DNA from: Mauremys mutica
Lineage: Eukaryota; Chordata; Testudines; Geoemydidae
Length of the DNA: 64,000 bases
NCBI RefSeq assembly: GCF_020497125.1
Contig: NC_059077.1
Location: 28,781,340 to 28,845,339, forward strand
Direction of reading: 5' to 3'
Shown here: one piece after another, positions 62,881-64,000 of the stretch
Layout: every line of letters begins with the position of its first letter
Position numbering within the stretch: position 1 is the first letter of the stretch
Program-made: the position numbers and the translations under genes
Notes under the pieces: generated by a model
Seen by the model: the letters and a program-made list of their open reading frames with translations, nothing else
Told to the model about the DNA's origin: nothing
Database searches by the model: none

Positions 62881-63757
62881 TGTCTTATTTACAATTTAGT
62901 TTTTAAGTTACTATAAATTCAATTCAATGGAGAAGAATGTCTGAGCATATTCTGTGCTGCCCCTATGAGTTCAATGGTCACTGAAATTCTACAGAGAAAG
63001 AAAATGTCTTTTCGATATATTTTCCAAAAAAGCGCATGTATGTGTATGTGTACACACCCATACCCACTCATAATAAACAGAACAGAACCTTTGCTCAGCC
63101 ACATGGCAGCCTTACAACAGTCTATATAATCAACACTGATGTTACAGCAGAAAATTCCTTCACGTTTAACCCACAGTTTGCTTCTTCACACAGCACAAAC
63201 CACAGATGTCAACCACTGCAGTTTATCCAAACACCACTGAGATCCACCCCAGCTTCTAAGCCAGAAGTGCACGCACACACGGACACAACTGCATACATGT
63301 ACACACAAACACATCCCTGTTCCCCCAAATCCTCTCAAGTAGCTTGACTTTCATACTCATACCTTCTGTGGTGAGGAGAAGTCAGCTCCCTAAGCTTCCC
63401 TGAAAGCTACAGGGTCTATTTTACTTCAAGGACATGGCATCGCATGATTTCAAGAACTGAGTGAGCCCTAAAAAATTCTGTGAGATTCGCTTTGAAATCA
63501 TGAAATTAAAAAAAAAAAACTGTTGGGTTCTTTACCTCCTGGTTTTGGGCCTTCACAGTGCACTGAGGTCATATTTTCAAGCTTTTCTTTGCTAGAATCT
63601 TACATTAAAAAAAAACAAATGAAAGCTGAGATTCTCATTTAATCACTTGACTCCAAAAGCTGGGGCTTTCTGAAACTTGCCAAATATTGCCAGACTCATG
63701 ATAAAATCTCAAGAGTTGACAACGCTACTCACGAACACATAACTTTAACACAGTGTG
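62881..63757. other. Intergenic sequence with short TG/CA-rich patches
   Basis: Patches at about 63034-63056 and 63270-63312. No gene. Confidence 0.4.
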
Positions 63758-63971
63758 AAGGGGCATCTGGCCCACATTGGCAGAAAAGGGGTTAAAAGCA
63801 ACCCTCGGGAGGCTGCGCAGGAGGCAGCCAATCATAGAGGGGCAGAGCAGTGCTGCAGGCAGAGACCCAAGGAGCTAAAGGCAGCTCCTGGCAGGCTGCA
63901 GGGATCTGCAGACTGAGACCCTGATACAAGGGCCAGGAGGGTGCTGGAGCCACTGAAGGAAGGGGCTAGAC
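63758..63971. repeat. GC-rich segment, probable unclassified repeat
   Basis: An abrupt rise in GC with purine-rich GCAGGCAGAGACCCAAGGAG-like sequence, unlike its surroundings. I do not recognise the family. Confidence 0.3.
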
Positions 63972-64000
63972 TAGGGGTCGGCAACCTTTCAGAAGTGCTG
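63972..64000. mobile_element. hAT MITE, left end only (cut by the window edge)
   Basis: AGGGGTCGGCAACCTTTCAG matches the left end of the 58427-58737 element. The rest lies beyond the window. Confidence 0.75.

Noticed and set aside
24681..64000. FGF10 or another gene expected downstream of NNT by vertebrate synteny
   Set aside because: No coding sequence of any such gene was recognised in the window.

Overview
This window is vertebrate nuclear DNA, most likely from a turtle. It is AT-rich, has no compact coding, and carries spliced exons with GT/AG borders. Its repeats are a typical turtle mix: PIF/Harbinger transposons with a Myb/SANT partner gene, CR1 LINEs, tRNA-derived SINEs with CR1-like tails, old MIRs, Penelope-like retroelements, hAT and mariner-type MITEs, and a retroviral LTR. 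The species is an inference from this repeat content; no species-diagnostic gene is present.

Host gene: the only host gene I can support is the 3' end of NNT, the mitochondrial proton-translocating NAD(P) transhydrogenase, on the + strand. Its last three coding exons are at 19090-19208, 20754-20869 and 23224-23373. They join in frame into 127 codons of the NADP(H)-binding domain, followed by a stop and a roughly 1.3 kb 3' UTR. Everything left of 19090 reads as NNT intron. Everything right of about 24.7 kb reads as intergenic.

Left third (1-19089): a 4.8 kb two-gene Harbinger transposon (2603-7378) with convergent, broken transposase and SANT genes. A short Penelope-type repeat with an internal inversion sits inside it. 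A shorter rearranged Harbinger follows (11191-13339), then a hAT element with an 8-bp target duplication and a G-rich minisatellite (14057-14903), then a mariner-type element with TA duplications (15085-15771).

Middle (24.7-45 kb): a tRNA-like foldback (29.9-30.4 kb), a CR1 LINE split by a zinc-motif retroelement fragment that may be DIRS-like (32.4-34.3 kb), a Penelope-like element with a GIY-YIG-type remnant (38117-38924), and a long minus-strand CR1 interrupted by a solo LTR (40.2-43.8 kb). Two 144-145 bp segments of this last CR1 block have been copied locally, one directly and one inverted, each about 1.15 kb from its source.

Right third (45-64 kb): sparse repeats. These include a Harbinger MITE, a MIR, SINEs, an internally deleted CR1, a hAT MITE with an 8-bp duplication, a 137-bp near-perfect palindrome, several short palindromic MITEs and a polypyrimidine tract.

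I saw no CRISPR array, operon, rRNA gene or intact mobile-element gene set. The best leads for a second look are the hammerhead-ribozyme-like core shared by four Penelope-type tails, and the paired 145-bp local copies.
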